DNA from: Sphingomonas sp. 35-24ZXX
GTDB lineage: Bacteria; Pseudomonadota; Alphaproteobacteria; Sphingomonadales; Sphingomonadaceae
Assembly (NCBI RefSeq): GCF_000786215.1
Contig: NZ_JROG01000009.1
Coordinates: forward strand, 62,001-126,000
Direction: 5' to 3'
Length of the DNA stretch: 64,000 nucleotides
How positions within the stretch are numbered: position 1 is the first letter of the stretch; every line of letters starts with the position of its first letter. The position numbers and the translations under genes were made by a program. The notes below the pieces were generated by a model. It was given only the letters and a program-made list of their open reading frames with translations, did no database searches and was not told where the DNA came from. Below are positions 22,365-32,013 of this stretch, piece by piece.

Positions 22365-23564
22365 CTAGGCAAGTTTGCCGCTGGCGCTGGCCAAGGGCCC
22401 ACCGCCATAGAGCCAGTCCCAGCGCGCCAGCACGGCATCGGGCCGCACGGCCGCCGCGCGGCCCAGCGGCAGACGCATCGCCAGATTGGCGAGCGGATTG
22501 CCCTCGTGAAAATCCACCCCGTTCGACCGCGCCATCGCCTGCACGCGCGCGGTGCGCGGCTGGCGCAGCGCAAAGAAGCGGGTGAGCGCCGGTTCGGCAT
22601 CGGCGCCATCGGGGGGCAGCAATTGCGCCAGCGCAAAGCCATCCTCGATCCCCATCGCCGCGCCTTGCGCCAGAAACGGCAGCATCGGGTGGCAGGCATC
22701 GCCGATCAGCACGGTGCGGTCCCGATGCCAGGCGCGCATCGGTTTGCGATCGTGCAGGCCCCAGCGCAGCGGTGCTTCGACCCGATCGAGCAACCGGCTG
22801 ATCGTGCCCCAGCCGGCAAATTCGGCGCGCAAGCGGTCGATGTCGCCGGGAAGGTTCCAGCCTTCCTCGCGCCAGTCGGCCTGTTCGGTGACCGCAACCA
22901 GGTTCACCAGATCAGGCCGGATGCGATAGGTCACCGCGTGGCGACGCGGGCCGATCCAGGCGCCGACCCCCGCAGGCGGCGCGACAGGGTCGGCCTTGTC
23001 GACCCGGATCAGCGCGCGCCAGGCAACATGGCCGGTAAAGCGCGCGGCATCCTCGCCGAAAAGCTGGCGGCGGACCACCGAACGGATGCCGTCTGCCCCG
23101 ATCAGCAGATCCGCTGCCAGTGTCTCGCCCGTTTGCGTGGTGACCGCCACGCGATCGGGCCGGTTGTCGAGGGTCGTCAGCATCACCCCGGTGCGCAGGC
23201 TGCCGGGCTGTGCGCGCTTCAGCGCATCGGCGAGGATCGCGACCAGATCGGCGCGGTGCGCGGTCATATAGGCGGCGCCCCAGCGGCGGCGCGCCGCATC
23301 GCCCAGCGGGATCTTGAGGATTTCGCGCGCGCTGCGCCCGTCGCGCATCGTGATCGCTGCGGGGACCTGGCCCGCTGCGGCCACCGCACCGCCGACGCCC
23401 AACGCGTCGAGCACCCGCATCGCATTAGGCCCCAGCTGCAGCCCTGCGCCCACCTCTTCCAGCGCTGCGGCCTGTTCGATGAGCTGAACTTCATGGCCCT
23501 TGCGCGCCAGCGCGAGCGCGGCGGCAAGGCCCGCGATACCGGCGCCGGCGATCAGGATGCGCAT
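22365..23564 (-). CDS. FAD-dependent aromatic-ring monooxygenase
   Basis: A group A flavoprotein monooxygenase of 399 residues, similar to salicylate and 3-hydroxybenzoate hydroxylases. FAD-binding GxGxxG is at the N-terminus (ILIAGAGIAGLAAALALA), the DG motif is in LLIGADGIRSVVRR, and the second FAD motif is VLIGDACHPMLPFLAQGAAM. The aromatic substrate cannot be read from the sequence. Its start is 103 bp from a divergent gene. Confidence 0.88.
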   Translation of the reverse strand: MRILIAGAGIAGLAAALALARKGHEVQLIEQAAALEEVGAGLQLGPNAMRVLDALGVGGAVAAAGQVPAAITMRDGRSAREILKIPLGDAARRRWGAAYMTAHRADLVAILADALKRAQPGSLRTGVMLTTLDNRPDRVAVTTQTGETLAADLLIGADGIRSVVRRQLFGEDAARFTGHVAWRALIRVDKADPVAPPAGVGAWIGPRRHAVTYRIRPDLVNLVAVTEQADWREEGWNLPGDIDRLRAEFAGWGTISRLLDRVEAPLRWGLHDRKPMRAWHRDRTVLIGDACHPMLPFLAQGAAMGIEDGFALAQLLPPDGADAEPALTRFFALRQPRTARVQAMARSNGVDFHEGNPLANLAMRLPLGRAAAVRPDAVLARWDWLYGGGPLASASGKLA

Positions 23565-23666
23565 CGAAATGTCCGGGGGTGGGGCATAAGTCTGTCTAGC
23601 GTCCCCTGCGGCCCATGCAACTGCCCGGTCTTTCGCAGAGGCGCATCAGCGGCTACGCCCGCCGCC

Positions 23667-24272
23667 ATGTTACCCTCGCTGCTCATCATCGATGATTTTC
23701 TGGCCGATCCGCATGCCGCGCGCGCTGCAGCGTTGGGCCTCGGCTATGACCCGGCGACCCGCAAGGGCAACTATCCCGGCACGCTGTCGACCGCGCCGCT
23801 CGCCATCTCGGGCCTCGAGGAATCGGTGGCGCGGATCATCGGCGTACCGGTCGTCCAGCAGCCGGGTACGACGCATGGCCATTGCCGCCTGACATTGAAG
23901 GGGGATCGCGGGGTGAGCGGTGTGCACATCGACCCGTGCTTCTATTCGGGCATCTTGTATCTCAGCCGCGACGAGGATGCGCGCGGCGGCACCGATTTCT
24001 TCCGCCACAAGCGCACCGGGCTGGAGAAGGTGACCAGCGACCCGCTGGCGCTGGCGCAGAGCGGCTATGCGGACGTCAACGCCCTGGTCGAGGATGTGGT
24101 CAACCGCGACACGCTGCTGCCGGCGCGCTGGGAGCGGGTGATGCGCGTGCCGATGCGGTTCAACCGCCTGATCCTGTTCAGCCCCTGGCTGTTCCACAAT
24201 TCGGCGGACGGATTCGGCACCCATGCGGACAACGGACGGCTGGTGCACCTGCAATTCTACGCGAGAGGCTGA
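23667..24272 (+). CDS. DUF6445-type protein with a dioxygenase-like His-x-Asp motif
   Basis: A 201-residue protein beginning MLPSLLIIDDFLADPHAAR. It carries GVHIDPCFYSGILYLS (His-x-Asp) and a distal LFHNSADGFG histidine and ends in a beta-strand, an arrangement like that of 2OG-Fe(II) oxygenases. Proteins of this type are usually annotated only as hypothetical or DUF6445. The open frame continues upstream over the divergent gene, but that part is its shadow. Function is unknown. Confidence 0.78.
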   Translation: MLPSLLIIDDFLADPHAARAAALGLGYDPATRKGNYPGTLSTAPLAISGLEESVARIIGVPVVQQPGTTHGHCRLTLKGDRGVSGVHIDPCFYSGILYLSRDEDARGGTDFFRHKRTGLEKVTSDPLALAQSGYADVNALVEDVVNRDTLLPARWERVMRVPMRFNRLILFSPWLFHNSADGFGTHADNGRLVHLQFYARG

Positions 24273-24427
24273 TCGTCCTCGGCATCGCCGCTCTGCGATT
24301 CGCTACCCGCATCCTGCGCCCGTGCCTGCGCCTTGCGACGTTTCAGATTGGCGCGCAGATTGGCGGCCAGGCGCGCCTTGCGCTCTTCTGCGGCGCTGGG
24401 CCGGGGCGGGGTGGAGGGCTGTACCAT
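24257..24427 (-). CDS. Small basic protein (56 aa), function unknown
   Basis: A 56-residue protein with a central basic helix (AEERKARLAANLRANLKRRK) and an acidic tail. Short proteins with this AxLRxNLKRRKAQAR pattern recur in sphingomonads as hypothetical proteins. The ATG at 24427 lacks a clear ribosome site. It overlaps the end of the convergent upstream gene by 16 bp. The frame runs on upstream through the tRNA, so only this part can be a gene. Confidence 0.55.
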   Translation of the reverse strand: MVQPSTPPRPSAAEERKARLAANLRANLKRRKAQARAQDAGSESQSGDAEDDQPLA

Positions 24428-24568
24428 GGTCGCGGCTGCATATCGCCGCAAAGGCGGATTTGGCAAGGCTCGCGAGGGTTGACAAACCATCGGCACCTGC
24501 GCATAGGCGCAGGCCTTGCGAGCGGGCAGCCACGGCGACCCCGCATTTGCAGGCCAGCGAAATGGTGT

Positions 24569-24643
<75 letters not shown>

Positions 24644-24656
24644 TTTCGCCACCCCC

Positions 24657-25244
24657 TCAATAAGGGGGTTTGACCCTGGCCTTCTGCGCCTCGGCGGCAT
24701 CTGCCCACCAACTCAACTCGTCGGCAAAGCGCCCGAAGTTCCTGTCCAGCGACTCGCCGTCAGAGCCGGTCGGCATGCCGTTTTCATCGAGCGCCTTGGA
24801 GATCTGGCCGACCGAAAGCATGCTGGGGATCACCACCATGCCCATTTCGGACAACGTGGGGTGCCAGGCCTGGCCGGCCCGCACCCCGGCAAAGCGCCCG
24901 GCGGAGTAGGTGGCGAGTGCTGCAGGGCGCCAGAACCATTCCTCCAGAAAATGATCGGTCAGATTCTTGAGGCCCGGCTGGACGCCCCAGTTATATTCGC
25001 CCGCGACGAACAGGAATGCATCTGCCGCCTTGATCTTGTCGGCCAGCGCCTGCATCGCTTCGGGCGCGGTTCCGGGGGCATGTTCCTTGTACATCCGGTC
25101 GAGCATCGGCAGGCCGACCGCCTTGGCATCGATCAGCTCGGCCTCGACGCCGCGTTCGGCAAAGCGCCGCACGCAATAATCGGCGAGCCGGATACCCGCC
25201 CGGTCCGACCGGTAGGATCCGTACAGCACCAGCAATTTCTTCAT
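24657..25244 (-). CDS. NADPH-dependent FMN reductase family protein
   Basis: A flavodoxin-fold protein of 195 residues. The N-terminal VLYGSYRSDRAG phosphate-binding loop and the VAGEYNWGVQPGLKNLTDHF segment are typical of NAD(P)H-dependent FMN reductases/quinone reductases. The ATG at 25244 has an AGGAGA site; a TTG at 25250 is less likely. Followed upstream on the same strand by purU (45 bp gap). Confidence 0.88.
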   Translation of the reverse strand: MKKLLVLYGSYRSDRAGIRLADYCVRRFAERGVEAELIDAKAVGLPMLDRMYKEHAPGTAPEAMQALADKIKAADAFLFVAGEYNWGVQPGLKNLTDHFLEEWFWRPAALATYSAGRFAGVRAGQAWHPTLSEMGMVVIPSMLSVGQISKALDENGMPTGSDGESLDRNFGRFADELSWWADAAEAQKARVKPPY

Positions 25245-25289
25245 CGGCAATCTCCTGTCCCGAACGATACGGTCAGCCTGCCGGACGGT

Positions 25290-26147
25290 TCAATCGGTGA
25301 ACACCACCGTTTTCGATCCGTTGAGCAGCACCCTGTCGGCGAGGTGATGTCGCACCGCGCGCGCCAGTACGCGCCGTTCGATGTCGCGCCCCTTGCGCAC
25401 CAGCGTGTCGGGCGAGTCGGCATGGGTGATCTGCTCGACATCCTGCGCGATGATCGGGCCTTCGTCGAGATCGGCGGTCACGTAATGCGCCGTCGCGCCG
25501 ATCATCTTCACCCCGCGCGCATGCGCCTGATGATAGGGCTTGGCCCCCTTGAAGCCGGGCAGAAAGCTGTGGTGGATGTTGATGCAGCGCCCGGTGAGGA
25601 AGCGCGCGAGGTCATCCGACAGGATCTGCATGTAGCGCGCCAGCACCACCAGCTCGGCGCCGGTCTGCTCGACCACCGCCTTGATCTGCGCTTCCTGCTG
25701 CGGCTTGGTGTCGCGGGTGACGGGCAGGTAATGGAAGGGCACTCCGGCCATGTCGAGCCCGGCAAAGGCTTCGGCCGGATGGTTTGAAACGATGCCCACC
25801 ACATCCATCGGCAGCTCGCCGATCCGCCAGCGATAGAGCAGGTCGGCGAGGCAATGATCGAACTTCGAAACCAGGATCAGGACCTTGCGCGGCACATCTG
25901 CGCGGCGCACCGACCATTGCATCGCATAGTCGTCGGCCAATGTCGCAAAGCGCGCCGACAGATCGTCCGCCCGGAGCTCGGGCAGCGAAAAGACCACGCG
26001 CATGAAGAAGCGCCCCGTTTCCTGATCCTCGAACTGCGCGGCCTCGCGGATGTTGCCGCCTGCGGCAAACAGCAGCCCGGTAACACGGCTGACGATGCCC
26101 GGCTGATCGGGGCAGGACAGGCTGAGGATATGCAGCGGGTCGGTCAT
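25290..26147 (-). CDS. purU: Formyltetrahydrofolate deformylase
   Basis: PurU hydrolyses 10-formyl-THF to formate and THF, balancing one-carbon pools. The 285-residue protein has an N-terminal ACT domain ([19 protein letters not shown]) and a C-terminal formyltransferase domain with the catalytic [19 protein letters not shown] block. Length and order of domains match the family. Confidence 0.96.
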   Translation of the reverse strand: MTDPLHILSLSCPDQPGIVSRVTGLLFAAGGNIREAAQFEDQETGRFFMRVVFSLPELRADDLSARFATLADDYAMQWSVRRADVPRKVLILVSKFDHCLADLLYRWRIGELPMDVVGIVSNHPAEAFAGLDMAGVPFHYLPVTRDTKPQQEAQIKAVVEQTGAELVVLARYMQILSDDLARFLTGRCINIHHSFLPGFKGAKPYHQAHARGVKMIGATAHYVTADLDEGPIIAQDVEQITHADSPDTLVRKGRDIERRVLARAVRHHLADRVLLNGSKTVVFTD

Positions 26148-26243
26148 GATCGGCCTTCAACCAGGGGTTTTGCCCTGCTGTTGCCAATCCATCGGCGTCG
26201 CGTCGAGTCCCAAACGGCAACGAAGCGGTGGCGGTGCTCCGGC

Positions 26244-26558
26244 TCAATTCGCCAGAACGTCGCTCCAGTCGGGATGGCGCTGGAACGCGGCGACGACATA
26301 GCTGCAGCGCGGGATCACCTTCCAGCCGTCGCGCCGCGCGGTTTCGATCAGCGCATTGGTCAATTGCGCGGCGATGCCCTGGCCGCGCATCGAATCGGGA
26401 ACATAGGTGTGGTCCGCGCTGACCCGGGCTGCATCCCCGACCGCAGGGGCATGGGCATAGGTCAGCTCGGCCTCGCTGCCCTCGGCGCGATAGACGAATC
26501 GCCCGCCGTGACCGGTCGTTTCGTGCTCGATACGGATGGGTTCGGCAGGTGCGCTCAT
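26244..26558 (-). CDS. Small GNAT-type N-acetyltransferase
   Basis: A 104-residue minimal GNAT (YjdJ/NATD1-like group). The acetyl-CoA loop is [19 protein letters not shown], followed by [18 protein letters not shown]. The start at 26558 has AGGAT upstream; an upstream frame extension shows no domain. It is divergent from infC. The target of acetylation is unknown. Confidence 0.87.
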   Translation of the reverse strand: MSAPAEPIRIEHETTGHGGRFVYRAEGSEAELTYAHAPAVGDAARVSADHTYVPDSMRGQGIAAQLTNALIETARRDGWKVIPRCSYVVAAFQRHPDWSDVLAN

Positions 26559-26769
26559 GGCGGAAATCCTTCGTTGCGGCAGATCCCACCGATATGGGAA
26601 GGCGGTCCGCTGGTGCAACCAGCGGCGCAAACCGGCCCAAACGTTGCGCGAATGCAACGCTGCGCGGCCCTTGTGCGACCTTTGCGGCACGCGCGATGCA
26701 GCAAAGCCTTTATCTATTCAGCAACTTCGCCTATATCGCGCGCTCGAAGAAACATCAGGAGAATTCGCT

Positions 26770-27315
26770 ATACGTCCGCCAGCCCCCCGTCGCGGCCTTG
26801 TTCTGCCACCCAAATCCGGCCCGCGCTTCAATCAGTTCATCCAGTCACCCCAGGTTCGGGTGATCGATGAGAATGGCGAAAATCTTGGCGTATTGCGTAC
26901 CGCAGATGCAATAGAACGGGCTGCCGCCGTCGGGCTGGACCTTGTCGAGGTCTCCCCCAACGCCGAGCCGCCGGTGGCCAAGTTCCTCGACGTCGGCAAG
27001 TACAAGTACGAGGCCCAGAAAAAGGCCAACGCCGCGCGCAAGAACCAGAAGACGCAGGAGATCAAGGAGATCAAGATGCGTCCGAACATCGACGACCATG
27101 ACTATATGGTCAAGATGAAGAAGGTTCACGCGTTCATCGACGAAGGCGACAAGGTCAAGATGACGTTGCGCTTCCGCGGCCGCGAATTGTCGCATCAGCA
27201 GCTGGGCATGGCCCTGCTCCAGCGGGTGCAGGAAGACGTCAAGGAAATCGCCAAGGTCGAAGCCTATCCCCGCATGGAAGGCCGCCAGATGCTGATGGTG
27301 CTGGCACCCAAATAA
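26770..27315 (+). CDS. infC: Translation initiation factor IF-3 (apparent AUA start)
   Basis: IF-3 checks the start codon on the 30S subunit. The protein shows the whole N-domain ([31 protein letters not shown]), the basic linker ([21 protein letters not shown]) and the C-domain ([19 protein letters not shown]). Family alignment puts the start at RPPAPRRG. The only plausible codon there is ATA at 26770, seven bases after AGGAGA (26757-26762); no ATG, GTG or TTG exists in frame nearby. A rare start (AUU in E. coli) is the known means of IF-3 autoregulation. Length 181 residues, near the E. coli 180. rpmI/rplT do not follow. Confidence 0.92.
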   Translation: MRPPAPRRGLVLPPKSGPRFNQFIQSPQVRVIDENGENLGVLRTADAIERAAAVGLDLVEVSPNAEPPVAKFLDVGKYKYEAQKKANAARKNQKTQEIKEIKMRPNIDDHDYMVKMKKVHAFIDEGDKVKMTLRFRGRELSHQQLGMALLQRVQEDVKEIAKVEAYPRMEGRQMLMVLAPK

Positions 27316-27341
27316 GCGCGTGCTGGCGCGCCAACCGGCGC

Positions 27342-28913
27342 TCAGCGGTATTTGCTCCGCGATTCGTAAGTGAGCGTCACGCTGTCGTTGGCCGGTATCT
27401 CGACCCGCCAGACATGCTTGCCATCCTTGCGAATCGTGCGGCCACTGGCCTTGCGCAGGTCGCTATCCGCGACTGCCGCCAGATCGATCTCTGCGGTGAC
27501 GGGTTCGGGATTGGCGTTGGTCAGCTTGAGCGCATAGCCATCCCATCCGCCTTTCGATGCCACCAGCGTGTGCTTTGAGGCCAGTTGCACCGCGTCGCTC
27601 TGGCCGATGGTGAACTTCACCTCCTGCCCCACGGCATAATCGCGCATCCGTCCCTGGCCGATCAGCAGGCCATTATCGGCGGAGCCATCGAACACCGAAA
27701 TCCGTCCCGATGGTAGCGGCAGGCCGAGCCCGGTCGCGGTCTTGTTGTCCATGCGGACTTCGATTTCCAGCGGCCCCGGTTCTTCGCCATAGCCGCCTGC
27801 ATTGCCGCGATAGACCATCCGCGCGGGCACATCGGCCTTGGACAGCAGCTTGACCTGCTTCTGTCCCTTGGCTGCCACCGTGGAGCGGAAGGGAACGCGG
27901 TAGAGCTTGAGATCACCCAGAGCCTCGAGCTCGGCCTCCACATTGCGCGACGCAGTGACCATGATCGCTTCGGCGGCTTCGCCGCGTACCGCACCTGTGC
28001 GTGCGCGCATGGCTGGCGCAAATGCCGGGGGCGGCGGTGGCGGCGGAGGTGGTGGCGGTTCGAAAATGCCACGGGCAGTGCTGCCGCGCGGCCAGCACTG
28101 GATATAGAGTGGCGTCGCCTGGGGTTTGTCGGCGATCTGCTGCATCGGTCGGCGGATGTTGAGCGTGCCCGCGATCACCAGCAGTTCGGCCTCGGCGAAA
28201 CTCTCGGCATTGCCATTGGCGAGCGTCAGCCACGAGAACAGGTCGAGGCTCTTGCCGTCCGCGCCCAGTTTCACGACATAATCGGCGTTCCAGTCGAATC
28301 CGGCGGCGAGATAGGTCAGCGTGACCTCAGCGGTCGCAGCCTCAGGCGAGACGGTATCGACCGACAGCACCGGGGTTGCGAACAGTCCGCCGGGCAGGTC
28401 CTGATAGATCACCTTTTCGGGCAGGCCCGAACATTGCAGCGCCTCGATACCGCCGTTCGTCTGCACCACCAGCGCGCCTTGCGATCCGCTGCGGATCACC
28501 GCCTGCTGCTCGACCTGCTCGCCGGTCGCAGGATCGGTGCGGCGCAGCGTCACCCGGTTGCCCAGCGTGCCATCGACCAGCGACCCGGGCGAGAGCAGTT
28601 TCTTGTCGCGGTTCTGCTCGATGATCCCGCCGGGCAAGCCCCGGATCACGGCGGAGACCGCGACCATGCCCTCGGCGACGCCGGCAAAACGGATCGTGGC
28701 CGGGCCTGCGGGGACGCTGATCGTGCGTTTTTCGGTGACCACCGCAAAGCCGTTGAGATAGTCGAGATTGAACCCGCCGCCATTGCCGCGCGCCGGATCG
28801 CGATAGATGGTCACCGCGACCGAGTCGGGTTTTGCAGAGATGATCTCGGGGCGGGTTTGGGCGTGGGCGGGGGAGAAGAGGGTAATGAGCGCCAGAAAAA
28901 ACGCGCCAAGCAC
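27342..28913 (-). CDS. Exported DUF4139 protein, copy 1
   Basis: A large secreted or periplasmic protein with the DUF4139 beta-sandwich fold typical of this family (LPSGRISVFDGSADN, GQEVKFTIGQSDAVQL, WRVEIPANDSVTLTYE). A signal peptide (VLGAFFLALITLFSPAHAQ) follows directly from a GTG at 28913, used as the start. The frame stays open to a GTG at 29015, but that part is the translation of a palindromic repeat. A run of eleven prolines lies mid-protein. It is downstream of a paralogue; function is unknown. Confidence 0.82.
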   Translation of the reverse strand: MLGAFFLALITLFSPAHAQTRPEIISAKPDSVAVTIYRDPARGNGGGFNLDYLNGFAVVTEKRTISVPAGPATIRFAGVAEGMVAVSAVIRGLPGGIIEQNRDKKLLSPGSLVDGTLGNRVTLRRTDPATGEQVEQQAVIRSGSQGALVVQTNGGIEALQCSGLPEKVIYQDLPGGLFATPVLSVDTVSPEAATAEVTLTYLAAGFDWNADYVVKLGADGKSLDLFSWLTLANGNAESFAEAELLVIAGTLNIRRPMQQIADKPQATPLYIQCWPRGSTARGIFEPPPPPPPPPPPAFAPAMRARTGAVRGEAAEAIMVTASRNVEAELEALGDLKLYRVPFRSTVAAKGQKQVKLLSKADVPARMVYRGNAGGYGEEPGPLEIEVRMDNKTATGLGLPLPSGRISVFDGSADNGLLIGQGRMRDYAVGQEVKFTIGQSDAVQLASKHTLVASKGGWDGYALKLTNANPEPVTAEIDLAAVADSDLRKASGRTIRKDGKHVWRVEIPANDSVTLTYESRSKYR

Positions 28914-28923
28914 ACCATTCCGA

Positions 28924-28991
28924 GTTCCCGAGCGAAGTCGAGGGACCTTACGCAGCCGGTAGCGCGCACGTCCCTCGACTTCGCTCGGGAC
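28924..28991. repeat. Palindromic repeat element (same family as in bchD)
   Basis: Inverted arms at 28924-28946 and 28970-28991 (core CCCGAGCGAAGTCGAGGGAC and its complement) separated by a 23-base loop. The loop, read on the minus strand, matches the loop of the bchD copy around GCGCTACCGG. It sits between the two DUF4139 genes, directly at the start of copy 1. Confidence 0.85.
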
Positions 28992-29039
28992 AGACGGAGG
29001 GTGGGAGTAGGTCACGTTGCTGGCCTTATCCGCCCACCC

Positions 29040-30449
29040 TCAATACCGCGTCTCAAAGGTCGCGGTGACCTCTGCGCTGCCGTTGGCAGGCACCGGGACC
29101 GCCCACACCACCGCATTGCTGCTGCGCCGTTCGCTCTTGAGGCTCTCGGCTGCAATCCGCGTATCGGACCAGCCGAAATCGAGCCCCGATTGCATCAGGT
29201 CCACCGTCACCGCGCCGTCGCGCGCGTTGGTCAGCTCATAGCGCATGCTGGTCTGCCAGCGGGTCGCGGACAGCCGCTTGCGCTCGACCACCGTGGTCTT
29301 GACCTTGACGTCGAACGCCTCGCCGGTCTTGAGCGCGAGCGCGCTGCCCATCGGCGTGTGGTCGATCGCGTTTTCGCCGATGAACTGCGGCGATCCGCGT
29401 TGATCGCGCTGGTAGAAGCGCACGCTGCCTGCGGGCAATGCGTCACCCAGGCCGCCCGATTGGCTCGAACTGAATTTGACGACGGTATCGGCGCTGCGCG
29501 GTTCGGTGATGCTCGCCAGCCAGCCGACGCGATATTCATAGGCGCGCGAGGCAGGCACGCCTTGCACGTCGAGGAAATTGATCTGCTTGGTCTGGCGGTC
29601 GGCAATCGTCGTGCGGCCGACGGGATAGAGATAGAAATCGCCCAGCCGCTCGCGGTTGGCGGTCTCGGTCCCCGCGCTGCGGATATTCCTGCCACGCCCT
29701 CCGCCAAAGCCCGAAGCCCCCTGCGGATTGCCCGCGACGAGCAAGGTGTCGGCGTTGCGATAGGTGGTGCCCGAGCTGTTCGACAGCGTCACCCAGCCCT
29801 GCACGTCGATGCTGCCCTTGGCCTCGTCGAACAGCGCGACATAGTCCGCGGACCAGCCCAGGCCCCCGGTGAGGTAGCGGATCGATGCATCGCGCGTGCC
29901 GGCGCGCTGGCTGTCCAATGTGATCGACAGCGTCGGGCGCGCGCGCAGATTGTCGGGCACCTTGTCGAAGATCGCGCGCACCGGCAGCCCGTCGTCGCGC
30001 AGCACCTCGATGCGGGAGCCGATCTGCACCACCACGCCCTGGTTGACCGAGAGCACCTTGGCGCGCTCGCGGGTTTCCGCGCCGGTCGCCGGGTTGGTGC
30101 GCACCAGGGTAATCGTCTCGCCGACCGCCTTTTCCATCAGCTTGCCGGGGGTGAGCAGATCATAATCGAAGTTCTGTTCGACGATGGTTGCGCCATCGGC
30201 AGCGAAGCTGACCGTCTCGGGCTGGATCTGTGCGGAGACATCGGGAAATTCGATCCGGCTGATGCCGCTGGCGATGGCGAGCCTGCGGATGTCCTGCACC
30301 AGCGAGGTGCCGCCGTTATACACGGTGACCGAGACATTGCCCTGCGTGCTCGGCGCGTTGGGATCGGCGGCGTCCTGCGCCAGCGCGGGGGTGAGGGCAA
30401 GAAGGCTGGTGGCCGCCAGTCCCATCCAGAACCGTGACGAACGCTGCAT
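29040..30449 (-). CDS. Exported DUF4139 protein, copy 2
   Basis: A 469-residue paralogue of the downstream gene, with a signal peptide (FWMGLAATSLLALTPALAQ) and the DUF4139 domain over most of its length (SVTVYNGGTSLVQDIRRLAI, GGLGWSADYVALFD). GGGAGGA before the ATG at 30449 fixes the start; an in-frame extension to 30524 is rejected. The two genes form a tandem pair. No enzyme motif is visible. Confidence 0.85.
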   Translation of the reverse strand: MQRSSRFWMGLAATSLLALTPALAQDAADPNAPSTQGNVSVTVYNGGTSLVQDIRRLAIASGISRIEFPDVSAQIQPETVSFAADGATIVEQNFDYDLLTPGKLMEKAVGETITLVRTNPATGAETRERAKVLSVNQGVVVQIGSRIEVLRDDGLPVRAIFDKVPDNLRARPTLSITLDSQRAGTRDASIRYLTGGLGWSADYVALFDEAKGSIDVQGWVTLSNSSGTTYRNADTLLVAGNPQGASGFGGGRGRNIRSAGTETANRERLGDFYLYPVGRTTIADRQTKQINFLDVQGVPASRAYEYRVGWLASITEPRSADTVVKFSSSQSGGLGDALPAGSVRFYQRDQRGSPQFIGENAIDHTPMGSALALKTGEAFDVKVKTTVVERKRLSATRWQTSMRYELTNARDGAVTVDLMQSGLDFGWSDTRIAAESLKSERRSSNAVVWAVPVPANGSAEVTATFETRY

Positions 30450-30553
30450 GATGTCCTCCCCAGATTTGTCGGTTGATGGTGGCTTAGGCGGGGCGAAATG
30501 AACAGGGGCTAAATCGCTGGGCAAGCGTGCGCGTCGCCGATAAGAAGGCGGTC

Positions 30554-31330
30554 ATGCTGCGTATCGCCTCTTACAACATCAACGGAATCAAGGCCCGCCT
30601 GCCGCGCCTGCTCGAATGGCTGGACGAGACCCGGCCTGCGATCGCCTGCCTGCAGGAGATCAAGACGCAGGACGAGGGCTTCCCGGCATCCGAGTTCGAG
30701 AAGCTGGGCTATGGCGCGATCTGGCATGGGCAGAAGGGCTTCAACGGCGTCGCCATTCTGGCGCGCGATGCGCAGCCGGTCGAGGTGCGCCGCGGGCTGG
30801 AGGGCGAACCCGAGGACGAGCACTCGCGCTATCTCGAGGTCGATGTCCACGGAGTGCGCGTGGCGTGCATTTACCTGCCCAATGGCAACCCGCAGCCGGG
30901 GCCCAAGTTCGACTACAAATTGCGCTGGATGGATCGGCTGCGCAAGCGCGCGGCCGAGATCATGGCGCAAGAGGTGCCTGCGGTGCTCGCGGGCGACTAT
31001 AACGTCATCCCGCGCGACAACGATGTCTACTCGGTACGCGCGATGGCCAATGACGCGCTGATGCAGCCCGAAAGCCGCGCCGCGTATCGCCGCATCCTTG
31101 CCGATGGCTGGACCGACGCGATCGGGACCCTGTGCCCTTCGGGCGGTGTGTGGACCTATTGGGACTATCAGGCCGGTGCCTGGCAGCGCGACCATGGCTT
31201 TCGTATCGATCACCTGCTGCTGAGCCCCCAGGCCGCCGACCGCCTGTCCGCCATCGGCGTCGACAAGGATCACCGTGGCCGCGAAAAGGCCAGCGACCAC
31301 GCGCCGACCTGGGTGGAGCTCAGGGCGTAA
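30554..31330 (+). CDS. xthA: Exodeoxyribonuclease III
   Basis: An exonuclease III/AP endonuclease of 258 residues. Motifs: IASYNINGIKARL, CLQEIKTQDEGFP (metal-binding Glu), LAGDYNVIPRDNDVY, and the C-terminal DHLLLSPQA...SDHAPTWVEL with the catalytic Asp-His. It repairs abasic sites in DNA. The ATG at 30554 has AGAAGG upstream. It overlaps the convergent next gene by 11 bp. Confidence 0.95.
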   Translation: MLRIASYNINGIKARLPRLLEWLDETRPAIACLQEIKTQDEGFPASEFEKLGYGAIWHGQKGFNGVAILARDAQPVEVRRGLEGEPEDEHSRYLEVDVHGVRVACIYLPNGNPQPGPKFDYKLRWMDRLRKRAAEIMAQEVPAVLAGDYNVIPRDNDVYSVRAMANDALMQPESRAAYRRILADGWTDAIGTLCPSGGVWTYWDYQAGAWQRDHGFRIDHLLLSPQAADRLSAIGVDKDHRGREKASDHAPTWVELRA

Positions 31331-31874
31331 GGTCCGCGATTGTCTCTTCGTCGCCGTCGGAATGCAGTTTGATCACGGTCTCGATCAAGGCCGCTGCGTG
31401 GTTGGTATAGGGGTCAATCCGCGCCTCCAGACCATCGTCGAAGACAATATAGATCCAGCCCGTCCAACTCCGGCGCAGGCCCACGGCATCGCTGAGGTGG
31501 CGACTGTGTTCGCTGCCATCCCGACCGTGCCAGGCCAGGGTCTTGCCGCGCCAGCGCATCGCCATGCGTTGCGCTCCGCGATACTGGACGAGGGTGATCA
31601 TCGTGCCGACGCCGAAGGCCATGATCAGCCAGAACAGGATCTGCATCTGGCTTTCGCCATCGGGCCGGCTGGACCCGACAAAAAGCAAGATATAGGCGAG
31701 AAAGCCGGTGAAGATCGTGCCACCTGTCGTGGCCACACGGTACAACGTACCCGGCTTGAGGTGACGCCAGCCGCGCTTGTCGGGCGGAGTGTTGTTCCCC
31801 AGGCTGACGAGAACAGACGTCGCCATGAAGACGACTACCCCGACCACCAGATATTTGGCCCAACTGGTTTCCAT
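31320..31874 (-). CDS. Membrane protein of unknown function
   Basis: A 184-residue protein with three hydrophobic segments (near residues 7-26, 50-68 and 80-98) and a C-terminal soluble domain (WRGKTLAWHGRDGSEH ... WIYIVFDDGLEARIDPYTNHAAAL). The ATG at 31874 follows GGAGGGG. I do not recognise a family. Confidence 0.78.
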   Translation of the reverse strand: METSWAKYLVVGVVVFMATSVLVSLGNNTPPDKRGWRHLKPGTLYRVATTGGTIFTGFLAYILLFVGSSRPDGESQMQILFWLIMAFGVGTMITLVQYRGAQRMAMRWRGKTLAWHGRDGSEHSRHLSDAVGLRRSWTGWIYIVFDDGLEARIDPYTNHAAALIETVIKLHSDGDEETIADLTP

Positions 31875-32013
31875 CGACACCCCTCCGATAGGATCAGAGA
31901 TGCCATTCCCGTGTAAATAGCCCGTTAAGCGGGCATTCTGCCTCGACAGCCGCTGTTGAAGTCAACTTTTGCTCAGAACGCCGCAAGCGAACATTGACCG
32001 ACCGGCCCTATTG

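Noticed and set aside
31920-31934. Hairpin GCCCG-TTAAG-CGGGC as a terminator
   Set aside because: A five-bp stem without a T-run; too weak to call.
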